Positions 11,625 to 22,610 of a stretch of DNA of 64,000 nucleotides are shown one piece after another. Each line of letters begins with the position of its first letter. Positions within the stretch are counted from its first letter, which is position 1. This stretch comes from Thinopyrum elongatum (Eukaryota > Streptophyta > Magnoliopsida > Poales > Poaceae), in the NCBI GenBank assembly GCA_011799875.1, contig CM022302.1:377326569-377390568 (forward strand), read 5' to 3'. A program made the position numbers and the translations under genes. The notes beneath the pieces were generated by a model. It searched no databases and was not told where the DNA came from. It worked only from the letters and a program-made list of their open reading frames with translations.

Positions 11625-14600
11625 TTACATCATACCTTGGAACCGATTACCACCAATCGGCTTTAAAGAGATGGGAATGAACCCATTCCTTGTGGCACTA
11701 AGGAAATCAAACTCCGAGAAGTCACGCCCTGTTAAGCAAGTAACATCGGGATGATTCCAATCCACCGATGCATCGGCCAAAGCAACGCAAGCCGAATTAT
11801 CCGCGTGAATGACTACTACCTCATCATCGACCCATTGTATTAAGAATTGATGCATGGTAGATGGCATACATTGGTTAGCATGAACCCAATCGCGGCCTAA
11901 TATAACATTATAGTTACCTTGCACCTCCGCGATGAAGAATGTGGTGGCCAAAGTTTTGCTTCCCATGGTGAGTTCCGTGCACATCACATCTTTGGCCTCT
12001 GTCTTTTCTTTACCCTCAAATCCATTAAGTACCATATTGGTCTTCATCAATGCATCATCATCTAACCCCAACTTTTTGAAGACCGAGTAGGGCATAAGAT
12101 TTACCACAGCACCACCATCAACGAGCATCCTGGCAACCGGCGATCCGTTAATATGACCTTTGAGGTAAAATGGCTTCAAGTGTTTCACCGGTTCTTTTGG
12201 CTTCTCGAAGATAGCGTTCTTAGGACCAAAATCCAGCTGGGCCACCTCCTCTTCTTCATCTATAGCACGAAACTCGACAGGTAAGTAATACACCATATTA
12301 ATATCCATACCTTCCTGAGCCGGCGTAGATTCGTAATCCACCATCTCATCTTCATCTCCCAGTGTGTATATTGGGCTTAAAGTTTCCTCGGTTGAAGGGG
12401 ATGTTTCAGGTGGTGTGGACGATGTAATAGGGGTCGCATCATCCTCTTTTGGTGGTGAAGGTGTTGCTGTAGCTAATGTAGAAGCATCTGTGTTTTCTTT
12501 TTGTTTAGGCCTCCACACTTGTTTTCTGAGTGCCATGGGCCGAATTTCATTGAACAATTCGTCCCTTTGCTTCTTATCTTGGCGCTCTACCTTCTCATGG
12601 TTCCTCATGCGTTGTAATCTCCTTTTCACGGTTTTAGTCAAACCTGGAGGACACCACCTAGGTTGAATACATTTGGGATCCCTATGTTTGGCCCTGCTTG
12701 TGCTAGCCTCATGATCATTAGCCATGGAACCCTGTTGAACAATAAGAATATCACCATTAGAATTAGACGGATTACCAACAATCGGCTTTGTGATCTCCTT
12801 TGGCTTGTCGCATTCTGAAATTTCCGCATTAAGTGACTTAACACGCCACACTTTTTTATTGACCTTGCTTCGAGAAATTTTTGTTGGTCGATTAGCAACA
12901 TGGCTCGAACGGCTTTGCGTGGGATAATAAAGCCTCTCACGAGCAGGCCTTCTAGGTGCTGCCCACCCCATACGAAAAGCATAAGGAGCCATTGGGGGCT
13001 GCCCCCATCCTCCATTGAAATCTCCCATGTAATATGGCGCATAGGGGGGTTGTGACATCCATGGTGTCGGTGCCCATGACCCATATGGCCTTGTATGGCG
13101 TCGAAACTCTTGCTCCGGAGGCGATCTTGAACGCTTTGAATGCGATGGCCGATTAGAACTAGAACCGGCCGCTTGACTTGCATATTTGGATAGCAACATA
13201 TCAAAAGTTGGCTTGATTCTCTTGTGCTTAGTCTCATTATTTTTCCACTTGCCAACTTCTGAATTCTTGGGCTTGATCAATTTAACATGAGTATCCTGTT
13301 GTACTTGTGGTTGCCCCCCGAGTGTAGCATTTGTTATAGTGATCTTCAACACTTCCTTGCCATCGGGTTGCTTCTCAAGCACAATCTTTCTTCCCAAGAC
13401 CTTGTCGCCCTCCTTGCTATTCCTGGGTTCACCAATAACAACATTATCTTTATTAGCGTATTCGGCTATGTTAGGCCGAATTAACATTTTCTTCCCTTCC
13501 AAGTCTATGGTGTTTATCGGGAAGGGCTGTTTATCAACTTGCATCTCAGCAAAATTCAATCGTCCGTCATTAATGGCCGATTGTATCTATCGCCGGAAAA
13601 CATTGCAATTGTTAGTAGCATGAGAAAATGAATTATGGTACTTGCAATAAGCACGCCGTTTTAGCTCTTCAAACGGCGGTATGGTGTGTGATATTCTAAT
13701 CACCCTGTCCTGCAAGAGAGCATCAAATATTTTATCACACTTTTATATATCAAAAGTAAACCTCATCTCCTCATCACGATTCTTGCGAATCGGCTTAAGA
13801 GCATTGCACATATAGGGTTTGGCCTTTGAGGACCAAACAAATTCAGTAGTATAGACATCAACCTCATCGTCCGAATTATCATCATTGTGTTCAACCATAT
13901 GCATTCTAGGACGATCAGTTGTAGACCTATGGACCTCTTTACTTCGACTCTCTTGGGCCAAAGCTTTTTTGTAAGACTTGATTAATGCTCAAAAATTCAT
14001 AACTTTCTAGCCACTCTTTAATGTGAGTTTTCAAACCATTAAGAACAAGATCCGCCAAGTCTCTCTCAGTTATCACTAAGCTGTAACATCGGTTTTTTAT
14101 ATCTCTAAATCTCTTGACATAATCGGTGACCGATTCATCATGTTTTTGCCTAACCGATGTAAGATGTGACAACTTCAGCTCATTATCGCCGCTATAAAAG
14201 TGATCATGAAACTTTTGCTCTAATTGCGACCATAAGAGAATTGAGCCATGTGGCAAAGAAGCAAACCATGAAAATGCGATGCCAGTTAAAGACAAGGGAA
14301 ATAAACGCACTTTCATTTCTTCTATGGAACTTGCTTCACCCAACTGCGCTAGATACTGACTAACATGCTCCCATGTTGTTTTCGTGCCCTCTCCACTGAA
14401 TTTGACAAAATCAGGAACTTTATAACCTTGAGGGTACAAAACTGCATCAAAGTGTTCAGGATAAGGCTTTTGGTACACACGACTCTTTACTTTCGGCTCG
14501 TTTCCGAAAGTTTCTAGAAACATCTTATGCAAATCCTCCCTTAATTTAGCTAAAATTGGATCCAAGGTAAATGAAGATGTATGTGGCAATGACATAGGAG

Positions 14601-15276
14601 CAACCTGAGTACTAGCTAGTGGTGCAACTTGTGGGATGGGTGCCGAACCATAATTCGGCGGAAGACCAAACATGCTTGCGCCCATGGGTGGTGTGACAAA
14701 GTGATTCGGCGTTGACGCTGAATTGGGCACACTCATAATAGGATTAGGATATGCAGGTGCAGCCAAAAGCTGGTTGGTTTGACTAGGGTAAAAATTCAAC
14801 CGCATACTATATTGTTGATGTATAGGAGGTGCCGATGAAATAGGTAAAGTTGTACTAGGGTTTTCAGATACACCAACAGTACCACTAGATGATGGAGGCA
14901 TACTTTTCTTAGCATTAGTATTTGCCACAAAAGAATTGTACGTCATCACATTACCCTTACTAACAAGACTCTCAATCACAACCACTTGCTCTGGAGAAAA
15001 AACTTTACTCACAGTGATTTCAACTTGTTCATCAATGAGAGGAGGGAAATTGACGCTTCCAACCGGAGTGATGTTGCCTTGATGGTCCTTCTTGAAACTT
15101 GCAAGAAATGCTTCCAAATCCTCCTCCTCACGCTTCTTCTTAAGCGCCTCAAAAGCCTCTTCACGCTGCTTCTTGCGCGCTTCGTAGGCTTGGCGATGTT
15201 CGTCTGATAGTTCATCAAGACCGGGCTTAATGATGTTATCGGTGCTAATTTCTGAGGGCTTGGGGAGATTGGACAT
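11625..15276 (-). pseudogene. gag: gag and retropepsin-like region of the non-autonomous gypsy element, broken by one frameshift and two stops
   Basis: I start at the ATG at 15274-15276 (MSNLPKPSE), the first after the primer site. Part one (to 13939) has a lysine/glutamate-rich helix (EAFEALKKKREEEDLEAF), a linker, and the retrotransposon gag core (FVKFSGEGTKTTWEHVSQY, then FPLSLTGIAFSWFASLP). Near 13965 a run of A causes a frameshift; the frame continues in 13743-13961. Stops follow at about 13741 and 13580. Between them lies a zinc-knuckle-like CKYHNSFSHATNNC. Part two (13559-11625) has a basic RNA-binding segment and a retropepsin core, MLVDGGAVVNLMPYSVFKKL with ILGRDWVHAN. The protein ends 178 bp before the LTR, so no pol was deleted from a longer frame at this end. 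Capsid formation by this copy is not expected. Confidence 0.8.
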
Positions 15277-15302
15277 GGTTGATGATGATTCTTGATCTTT
15301 CT

Positions 15303-15320
15303 TCCCCAGCGGAGTCGTCA
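15303..15320 (-). other. Primer-binding-site-like sequence of the gag-protease element
   Basis: On the minus strand, seven bases inside the 5' LTR edge, TGACGACTCCGCTGGGGA has the form of a tRNA 3'-end complement (TGGCGACTCC... with one mismatch). I cannot name the tRNA with confidence. Confidence 0.5.
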
Positions 15321-15327
15321 AAAAGTG

Positions 15328-17009
15328 TGTTCGCACACGAACACGTCACCGTGTACCTCCAACGCCGAGGGTGATGCACCGCAGCTCACGTCGAAGGAGA
15401 CCCGTCCAGAAGCGCGGTACGCAAGCAATCCGGCGGGTGCTTTTCAGGACCCGAAACCCCACACGCCCGGGAGGGACCCCGTCAGGGCGCGCGGCGGCTA
15501 TGGGCTGCCCTAGGTCGACTTGATCGCCCCTAGGGCCTCGAGGTTCGCCGCCCTACAATGAAGAAGAACGAACGAAGAACGAGGAAGAAGAAGAACAAGG
15601 GAGAGAGATGAAGGTAAAGATAAAAGTGGTATATTGATTTGTTCGATTGTGTGTTGTTCAATCAGCCGTCACCCCCAACATATATAAGAGGCGGCTGGAC
15701 TTCCCGTACAAGTAAAGGATTCATCTAGGCTGTCCTTACAAGAATATTACATTAATTCATGTCCTAAAAAATCCTAGTTCTAGTCCAACTCGGCTTTAGC
15801 TCGGATCTGTCCCATATTTCTGTCCTGCTTCTTGCGTGGGCTGTAGAAATCGCATACTAACTCGGATGGAGTCGAATTCAACATCAAACTTGTCCTCCTT
15901 GATGATCTTCATAATACAACGTGTGTCACTTATTCTTTTAAGGCCATCTTTATGACTTTTAGGGCCCATCTTTAACTGTGGGTCGGATTCAATTATGCAG
16001 TTTTCTTAACTGTCCGAGTCTTGTAACAACTTTGTAGGCCGTATACTATCTCCGATCATAATGAATCCAAAAGAAAAGTTGACCGTTTCGACGATACGCA
16101 CAACTTCCATGTAGAACACTTTTCCATCCGAGGTCATCTGAATAACCTTTCGAGCCCATCTCCAACTTCTGGTCGGATTGACTCTGATAGCTTCCACTTT
16201 CCTGGCAAGCTTTCCACCCCGGCAAGCATTCCACCCCGGCAAGCTTTCCATACCGGCAAGGTTTCCACCCCGGCAAGGTTTCCACCCCGGCAAGGTTTCC
16301 ACACCGGCAAGGTTTCCACCCCGGCAAGCTTTCCACACCGGCAAGCTTCCACGCTGGCAAGCTTTTCATGCCGGCAAGCTTTCCACGCCGGCAAGCTTTC
16401 ACACCGGCAAGATTTCCATCCCGGCAAGCTTTCACATCGGCAAGCTTTTTACTCGGATTTCTTGACTGAAAATATAGCCTGATCTTGATTTGCCTCTCCA
16501 GGTCGCATACGACCTTGGATTGAGATGATTTATGAATGAAAATCGATCGGCTCGACGAGACGAAGCTTTCTCATGTTGAAGGTTTTTCGATTCAAGGCCA
16601 TCTTGATGGCCAAATGACTCGCGCGACCCATCAGACAGGATGTTTGGTACCTCGCGTCATATTTCCGTTTAGGTTCAGTCTGCAGTGTATTGTCTCTAAC
16701 TTTTGCATACGAACTCGAATTGAGATGATTTATATATGAAAATCGATTGCCTCGACGAGACGAAGACAATCCATGTAGAGTGATCCTTCATCCGAGGTCG
16801 TTTTGAAGGTGTAACCGGCCGAAAAGCACTCAGAACACTAAATTCTACCACTCGGAGCATAGTTTCGGTCCCTAAGATGGGGTTGGACGAAGATAACCTA
16901 AACATCAAAGTTGTTCCACTCGGCGACGTGAAACTTTTCACGCTAAAAACTCTTCCACTCGAGACCATCTCATTTTCCTTTTATGTCGTGCCAAAATCTG
17001 ATGTCAACA
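15328..17009 (-). repeat. 5' LTR of the gag-protease element
   Basis: In element orientation it begins TGTTGACATC and ends GTGCGAACA. A TATA-like TTATATATG lies near 15677-15685 on the minus strand, a plausible promoter for gag. A block of about fifteen 17-bp repeats lies at 16198-16452. It is visibly diverged from the other LTR at scattered sites, so the insertion is older than the Tat-like one at 37.1 kb. Confidence 0.85.
16198..16452. repeat. 17-bp minisatellite in the 5' LTR, about 15 copies
   Basis: It has the same unit as at 10636-10890. The order of variant units differs between the two LTRs, so the block has been changing since insertion by slippage or conversion, while the copy number by my count is equal. 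Confidence 0.88.
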
Positions 17010-17253
17010 ACACTGTCAATTTGAAGGTGTCTCGTCAGAAGTGACTGATGAGGGATATACAAGAAAAGTAGTTTGATGTAAGAACACGGTTAATAGAAAG
17101 ACGTAGTATGTACGAAAAACAGGAAGGCATGTCATATTCATAGGTATAATGTGTTAACTAAGCAGATGCAATTTACTCTAATTAGAAGCATTACAAGTTA
17201 GACACCATATGAACATGCAACCACATATCACATTGCCAAGTAAGAGCAAGCAC

Positions 17254-17406
17254 CTGCGATGGTGGTGTATGGGAATTGCGGTCATCAACTAGAGAGCTAC
17301 GTTGACTATCTTCATTTAGCCTTGCTGTTTCTTGAGAATCATGTGGGGAGGATGACACTGCACTCTTTAAACGAGTAGCGCGTCTCACAGTAACCCACTG
17401 GGGTGA
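17254..17406 (-). CDS. Duplicated exon 2 of the array, type B (51 codons)
   Basis: The acceptor is GACAG|TCACCC and the donor CGCAG|GTGCTTGC. At 153 nt it is in phase 0 at both ends. The product runs from SPQWVTVRRATRLKSAVSSS through a DSQETARLNEDSQRSS segment to HTPPSQ. It closely matches the exon at 8951-9103, including the start in the same repeated intron motif. The frame is intact. Confidence 0.5.
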
Positions 17407-17634
17407 CTGTCTCATCATAAGTGATTGATGAGGGATACAAAAGAGCATTAGTTTGATGTAAGAACATGGTTAATAGACATATGTAGTATGTATCAAAAAC
17501 AGGAAGGCATGTCATTATCAAAGGTATAATGTGTAAAGTAAGCAGATGCAATTTAACCAAATTGGAAGCAATACAAGCTAGACACCATATGCAACATGCA
17601 ACCACATTTAACAGCGCGAAATTAAAGCAAGCAC

Positions 17635-17807
17635 CTGGGATGGTTGTGTGTGGCAATTGAGATCATCAACTGCAGAGCTACGTTTACCATCTCCATCTGC
17701 TGACACTACACCCTTTAGAGCGCTAAAACGCTTAGTGCTTATCTTCGAATTACACTGGAGCGACTTCTGTCTTTTCTCTTGTGTATTCATCAACATTGCG
17801 TCAGAGT
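17635..17807 (-). CDS. Duplicated exon 1 of the array
   Basis: It is bounded by an acceptor (TTTCAG|ACTCTG) and by the donor shared by the whole array (CCCAG|GTGCTTGC). It is 173 nt: two bases complete the codon begun in the upstream exon and 57 codons follow, ending in the array signature TQPSQ. It contains the basic stretch NTQEKRQKS and a serine-rich centre. The frame is intact. Confidence 0.5.
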
Positions 17808-18599
17808 CTGAAATACCCATGCATAAAAAAACAATAGTGTGAGTATGGATGAAGTGTGTGAACAAGTAGTACAGTGTAAAAGTAGCAGATAGCAAGTGGG
17901 TGAGAAATAAATGATGGGAGACATATGATAGCTCTACAACATGCATGGCACACGAAATTACTAGATTCTAGGATTTTGAAATATGAGCAGAGGGATGGCT
18001 GGGAAATGCAGATGCTCCTACATCACACCATAAGGTGTGGTCCTATGAAAATAACAGTCGACTGAAAACAAATAGGTTAGTCCATTTTTTCCGCACCGTC
18101 CGATGTACAAAGAACGGGCAGATCGCCTTCATCTACCTCCAGCCAGTCAGTGTTGACTATCTTCCTCGAAACGCCAGTGACCACCGGTCCAGTCCCCTTC
18201 CTCCGCCCTCCCCTCGACCTCACCGCACCGCCGTGCTTGGCACCGCCCCCGACCATCCCTTCAAGCCCTGCCGACCTCCAGATCGGGTGCAAGCAGCTCC
18301 TGCGCCCCACACCTCTATGATAGACACCGATGCGCCGCTTCCCCGGCGAACAGGTGGACTAGGTGCTCCGCGCGCCTAAGCGTGTGCTGCTTCTTTTAAT
18401 TGTGAATCAACTGACCCTAAATTGAAATCCAGGCGGGCAACTGACCTCTAGCTAAGGTGAAATAGTAAATGGGAGGAAACCTTGTGCATTTACTATAACG
18501 AAGAAGGTGCAGTAAGAAGCGCTCAACTAGTTTCTTTCGTGGAATGAATATGGTGTGAGCAGAGACGTAAGATTTGCACGAATAAGGGAAGAGGAGTAC

Positions 18600-18882
18600 C
18601 TCTTTCTGCTGGCAGTGGTGTGTCCTCCTTCTGTTTTTCCAACGATCTTCTTGTGGTTCGCTGGAAACGAGAAGTTGTGGAGGACGATGGAGCCTTGGAT
18701 GAACCCATGGCCAAGTTGTTGAGTGTGGTGCGGTGGCCGTCTGTCGGTGGCGGGGAACCAGATCCGAGGCGGCGAACGACGGCGTAGCAGGAACAGCTCC
18801 GGTGTGGTGGACGGTTGCGACAGTGGAGCGGCAGCGATGAGGCACAGGACGGCGTGGTCGAAGTGATTCTAGTACGGCGCAC
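18600..18882 (-). CDS. Candidate first coding exon of the exon-array gene
   Basis: A frame opens with ATG at 18880-18882 and contains a second in-frame ATG at 18706-18708 (MGSSKAPSSSTTSRFQ). It ends at a good donor, GAG|GTACTC, at 18600/18599. Either start leaves one base over, which joins the acceptor at 17807 to make an aspartate codon, so the splice is phase-consistent. The segment from the second ATG is serine- and arginine-rich with a basic stretch (TTRRSLEKQKED), which resembles a nuclear localisation segment. I favour the second ATG because the upstream part looks like GC-rich 5' leader. The leader runs back to about 19.2 kb, where a proline-rich frame is open but unconvincing. Confidence 0.45.
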
Positions 18883-20240
18883 ATCGGCCTCGGCGTCGTG
18901 GAGGCAGCTCTGCCTCGGCTTCAGCTGCTAAGTCCTTGAGGGCGTTGCGGTTGCGGTTGCGTTGGACGACGATGTCGGGGTACCGGCTCCGGTGTGATGG
19001 AGGAGGGCGGCAGTGGATTGGGCGTGATGGGGTGGAGGACGGAGGAGGCTGGGCCGGGTTTTGCGGCTGGTGGAGAGGGCGTTTTGGCGCCCACAAAGTA
19101 TGAATGGGGAAACGGAGGGAGGGGGAACTAAGGGGGAACAATATTTCGGTTTGGGACGCGCTCGTTTGAAATTTGGGGAAAGTTACAAACTTTGCCCCCA
19201 TCTAAAATTTTGGACATATTGCGGGTCGAAGGTAGGACAGTAATCTCAGGTGTCCCAAATGGTGGGCGGGATAGATTTCGGCCGAGCGCATGGGTGTTTA
19301 GGCGCCCACAGTGTATGAATGCTTCTCGGAGGCGGTTGAGACTGGCGTCTTGGTGAAGTTACAAACCTACCCCGGTTTAGACCTTTGGACATCGGGCCGA
19401 TAGGCTACACGGGTCAGAGTCAGGACAGTAATTTCCTACCACCAAACATTAGTCTCGCGCAGTTTCGGGTGACCAGAGGCTTATTTGGCGCTTCGTTCAA
19501 TATTTGGGAGCAGAAGCATTAACGTTTACAGTTCTCTTGAATTGAACTTTCAGAATTTGTCAAACTTCACAAATCTTGACTCTGGAAAATCCTAAAACTA
19601 CGATTATTTTCGAATGGAGGGGGTACATTTGAATATACATTGTACATGAGTATATATTAAAAAATATGCAACTTACCTCAATTCATGCATGGTTCCAGAT
19701 ATAATCTCCTTGGTTGCAAAAAAATAGTTAGACATGCGTATGAATATATAGCATGTTCAAATGCACAACAAAGATTGATGCCCCCCTTTTAGATCTGATT
19801 TACAAATGCCATTATCTCGGATTCAAATAGATGAATGTACTTCCTATGAATTCGAATCTTCGAAACCCCCTTTATGTTGAATTCAACATGTATTCTATTT
19901 CATAGCTAGCAATTTGGAATGTATCCATGTAAGTGACAAATGTATAAAGTGCTTGACACTAACAACATGGAGTGCACTAATTAATGTTTATATATGAATT
20001 TGCAAAAGCAATGCATTGTCTGGATTTCAAACCACTCTCACTCTATGGATCGATAATATGAAATAAACCCATGCACATGCTCGAATTCAATAGAGTATGG
20101 GTGTATGATAGACCGATGTTCATTCATACGCAAATTGCAAAATTCATGATCTCATCCAAAAATAATAATGCCATTTATATTTTAATTTAATGCGTAGAAC
20201 CGCCTTTTACACGTAGATGCACTATGCCTCGGCCCGTTCT
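18883..20240. other. No gene recognised; GC-rich leader then AT-rich spacer
   Basis: From 18.88 to 19.5 kb the sequence is GC-rich, with two copies of a motif containing GGCGCCCACA and GTATGAATG (near 19090 and 19300). It probably belongs to the 5' side of the exon-array gene. From 19.5 to 20.24 kb I see only AT-rich intergenic DNA. Confidence 0.4.
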
Positions 20241-20570
20241 CACACACACGCTATATATCTCTCTATCTGACGCATAAGTGCACACACTTTATATACATCG
20301 GCATTTCTCTCTCACACATGCTCACACTCTCTCCCGGGGTGTCTCACACACACACTCTCTCTCTATATATCTCCCTCTCTCTTTCTTACTACTATGCACC
20401 ACTCTTTTCACTAATCTCAGTTGGAAAACACTATTTCTCTCACATGCATATATACACACGCACGGTCTCTACTGGCCCTCTATAGGCACATATATGTGCC
20501 TACGTGTCTCCCGCATGCACATTATCTTTAGGCCTCTCTCGCACACATTGCCCCCCCCCCCACACCTCTC
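20240..20570. repeat. CA/CT-rich microsatellite region
   Basis: Mixed (CA)n, (CT)n and (TA)n tracts with a run of C at about 20550. Frames here are low-complexity. Confidence 0.8.
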
Positions 20571-20589
20571 TGTTAGTAGTTGGCAGATA

Positions 20590-21010
20590 TGATTCCATCA
20601 GATCATTCGGTAGGATATCCCTGACTGTTAGGCTGGATGGTAATACGAGGCAAAAAGTTTTACCCAAGTCCGGGCCCTTGCAGTTGAGGAAAAAGCCTAC
20701 TCTTGGTACTGTATATTTGTGATAGGGGTGCGTACAAAGTACACGTGAATACCAGGCATTGTGCGTGTGTGTATACTATCGATGAAGTAGCCCCCGGGCT
20801 TATATAACATACTCGGGGCCTAGGGTTACAAATCATATATAGTCGGCTTATCATCAGTGGGGATAGAGTCTGGTAGCTTCGTCTTGTACGCCGAGTCCTC
20901 CACATGGGTCTTCGTATAACGCGTCTCGGTCCAACCTATGTGGCGCAGGATGGAACCGACCCATGAGTCCTCATGTTGACCCACCACAACTAGAAATGAT
21001 GTGCCCACCA
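20590..21010. mobile_element. LTR-retrotransposon scrap
   Basis: It has phrases typical of Triticeae gypsy LTRs (a TTTTACCCAAGTCCGGGCCC-like segment, then a GCCCCCGGGCTTATATAACA segment and a CGGGGCCTAGGGTTACAA segment). No ends, TSD or coding sequence could be found, so family and orientation are open. Confidence 0.4.
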
Positions 21011-21259
21011 CACCCCACACAACTGGCCACTAAGAAAATAAGCATATACAATAGTACAAAGTTATACATGAAAGTTAATTGCAGGATGCATCCAATAATA
21101 CATTGTTCTGCATTGTGAATGTTTATATTTTCTCCTAAAATATTAGTCACGGGAAATAGAAACAAAGGGCATATCTCTCTTTGTCTCCACCGGACACCCC
21201 CTCTCTCTACACCACTTTCACGTACGCACACAAACTATCTCTCGGCCCTCTAAAAGTAT

Positions 21260-22206
21260 GCCCCTGACACATTCACGCGTGACGGTCACTGTATTTCAAG
21301 CGAAAGCACTATACGGTCACTAGACTTCAGAATATGCTCATTACGGTCACTGTATACATTCTCGTGGTGATCATACGGTATCTAGCTCACAATATGTCTC
21401 CGTATTTCATTGATGACACTGACGGACATTGTATTTGATGCGTGCTCCGTATTTTGTTGACGACACTTACGGTCATTGTATTTGAAGCGAAAGCATGATA
21501 TGGTCAGTGGACTTCAGAATAAGCTCATCACGGTCACCATATACATTTTGTGGTGCTAAGCAACCTGTGGTTGGATGGTTAGGAGGACAGTGGTTTCCCC
21601 AGCCCACCAGGGCTAAAGTCCTGGTGCTCGCATTTATCCTGGATTAATTTCAGTATTTTTCGGCGATGTGCGTTCATTGGGAGGAGACGTTCCCCTCGAC
21701 TACGAGGCACCTATGGTGACTTCGTAAAATCTCAAGATCATATGCTGGCTCACTCTCTCGAAGGTGCTCATAGGGGTAGGGTGTGCGTGTGTGCACTTAT
21801 AGCGGTGAGTGTTTACGCGTATAAATGAGCGCTTGCGTCTGTACTGTGTTAAAAAATACATGTCGTGATTATACAGTCACTGGCTCACCCGTACAACTCT
21901 GTAATTTGTTGATGACACGATCAATTGACCAGTCAAATGTTCCACGTGGCGCAACTAGTGTTGCACCATCAGCGCACGTAACCGTGGGGCCCACCTGTCA
22001 GCGCGTATATGAAAGAAAGAAATGGTAGCTTGAGTCTGTACTGTGTTAATAAAATACATTTTATGGTGATCATACGGTCACTGGCTCACCATACAGCTCC
22101 ATAATTTGTTGATGACACGATCAATTGACCAGTCAAATGGTCCACATTCACCAGCGTACATTACCGTAGGGCCCACCCGTCAGCGCGTATATGAAAGACA
22201 AAAATG
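21260..22206. repeat. Two sets of diverged direct duplications
   Basis: Copies at about 21285-21375 and 21470-21555 share TTCAGAATA and GCGAAAGCA blocks. Copies at about 21839-22024 and 22037-22206 share a TGATGACACGATCAATTGAC core and a CAGCGCGTATATGAAAGA end. All units contain the phrase ACGGTCACTG or close variants. No coding potential was seen. Confidence 0.65.
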
Positions 22207-22324
22207 GTAATAAATTAGTGGTCGGTGGGGATTCGAAGTCGTGAGACCTCTGGTTGGCAGCCCGCGCGCCCTAACCACAGCGGACAAGGTCGCCTTGTGA
22301 TGATATGCTGAGCTGGCCGTTTTA

Positions 22325-22610
22325 ATTGCATGCACGCACGAGCCACTGTGATGAATACAAACACATCACACATGCGCACAAACACGCCCGCAACGGCCCG
22401 CATGCATGCATGCAATACTCACACGTACACATGCACGCACGCAACACTCGCACGAACACACGCACGCATGCAGGCGTGCAACACTGACACATACACATGC
22501 ACTCACGAACACACGCACGCACGCACACATGCATGAAACTTTGAAACATACACATGCACGCACGCAACACTCGCACGCCTGCATGCACACAGCACATGAT
22601 GCAAGACACC
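22325..22610. repeat. CACG/CATG-rich microsatellite
   Basis: An imperfect array of CACGCACG, ACACATGCA and related words. The cysteine-rich and threonine/histidine-rich frames on both strands are artefacts of the repeat. Confidence 0.85.

Larger units (their letters stand above)
9765..17009 (-). mobile_element. Ty3/gypsy LTR element with gag-protease only, 7245 bp, TSD ACACT
   Basis: The TSD ACACT lies at 9760-9764 and 17010-17014. The LTRs are 9765-11447 and 15328-17009 (1683 and 1682 bp). The internal region is only 3.9 kb and carries gag and a retropepsin-like segment on the minus strand. It has no reverse transcriptase, RNase H or integrase, so the element is non-autonomous and needs pol in trans. 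Primer-binding and polypurine sites are present at the expected ends. It sits in an intron of the exon-array gene, in the same orientation. The size and LTR length recall the non-autonomous Triticeae family Sabrina, but I cannot confirm that. Confidence 0.85.
1..18882 (-). pseudogene. Many-exon gene with tandem exon array, Ptta/En/Spm-like C-terminal region; interrupted and decayed
   Basis: This locus reads leftward and runs off the left edge of the window. I could place about 14 exons. They are a 5' exon near 18.6-18.9 kb, eight duplicated exons between 17.8 and 2.7 kb, one long exon near 1.84-2.17 kb, and four downstream exons below 1.72 kb. The downstream exons carry the pattern of the plant protein domain catalogued as Ptta/En/Spm plant transposase: KSKGG, then RCHAHILPTW, then FKLDP and a tyrosine/histidine-rich block. 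Proteins with this domain accompany CACTA transposons but also occur as ordinary plant genes of unknown role, so a transposition function is not shown. Exon ends are usually clean GT/AG. Decay is clear: a stop in the exon at 3418-3594, a TAG at 1222-1224, lost acceptors, and an LTR insertion inside an exon (5079-8345). It is most likely a pseudogene or a heavily re-spliced gene. Confidence 0.6.

Noticed and set aside
12055..12130. Protease motif DGG in place of the usual DTG/DSG (also in the 37-50 kb element)
   Set aside because: DGG is common in plant gypsy retropepsins, so I do not treat it as a lost active site.
10636..16452. Possible CRISPR-like repeat arrays
   Set aside because: The repeats have no spacers and lie in LTRs of a plant genome.
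18035..18379. Plus-strand frame of 114 codons
   Set aside because: It lies in the intron between the first two exons of the minus-strand gene and has no recognisable content.
20278..20592. Plus-strand 104-codon frame
   Set aside because: Low-complexity CA/CT repeat translation.
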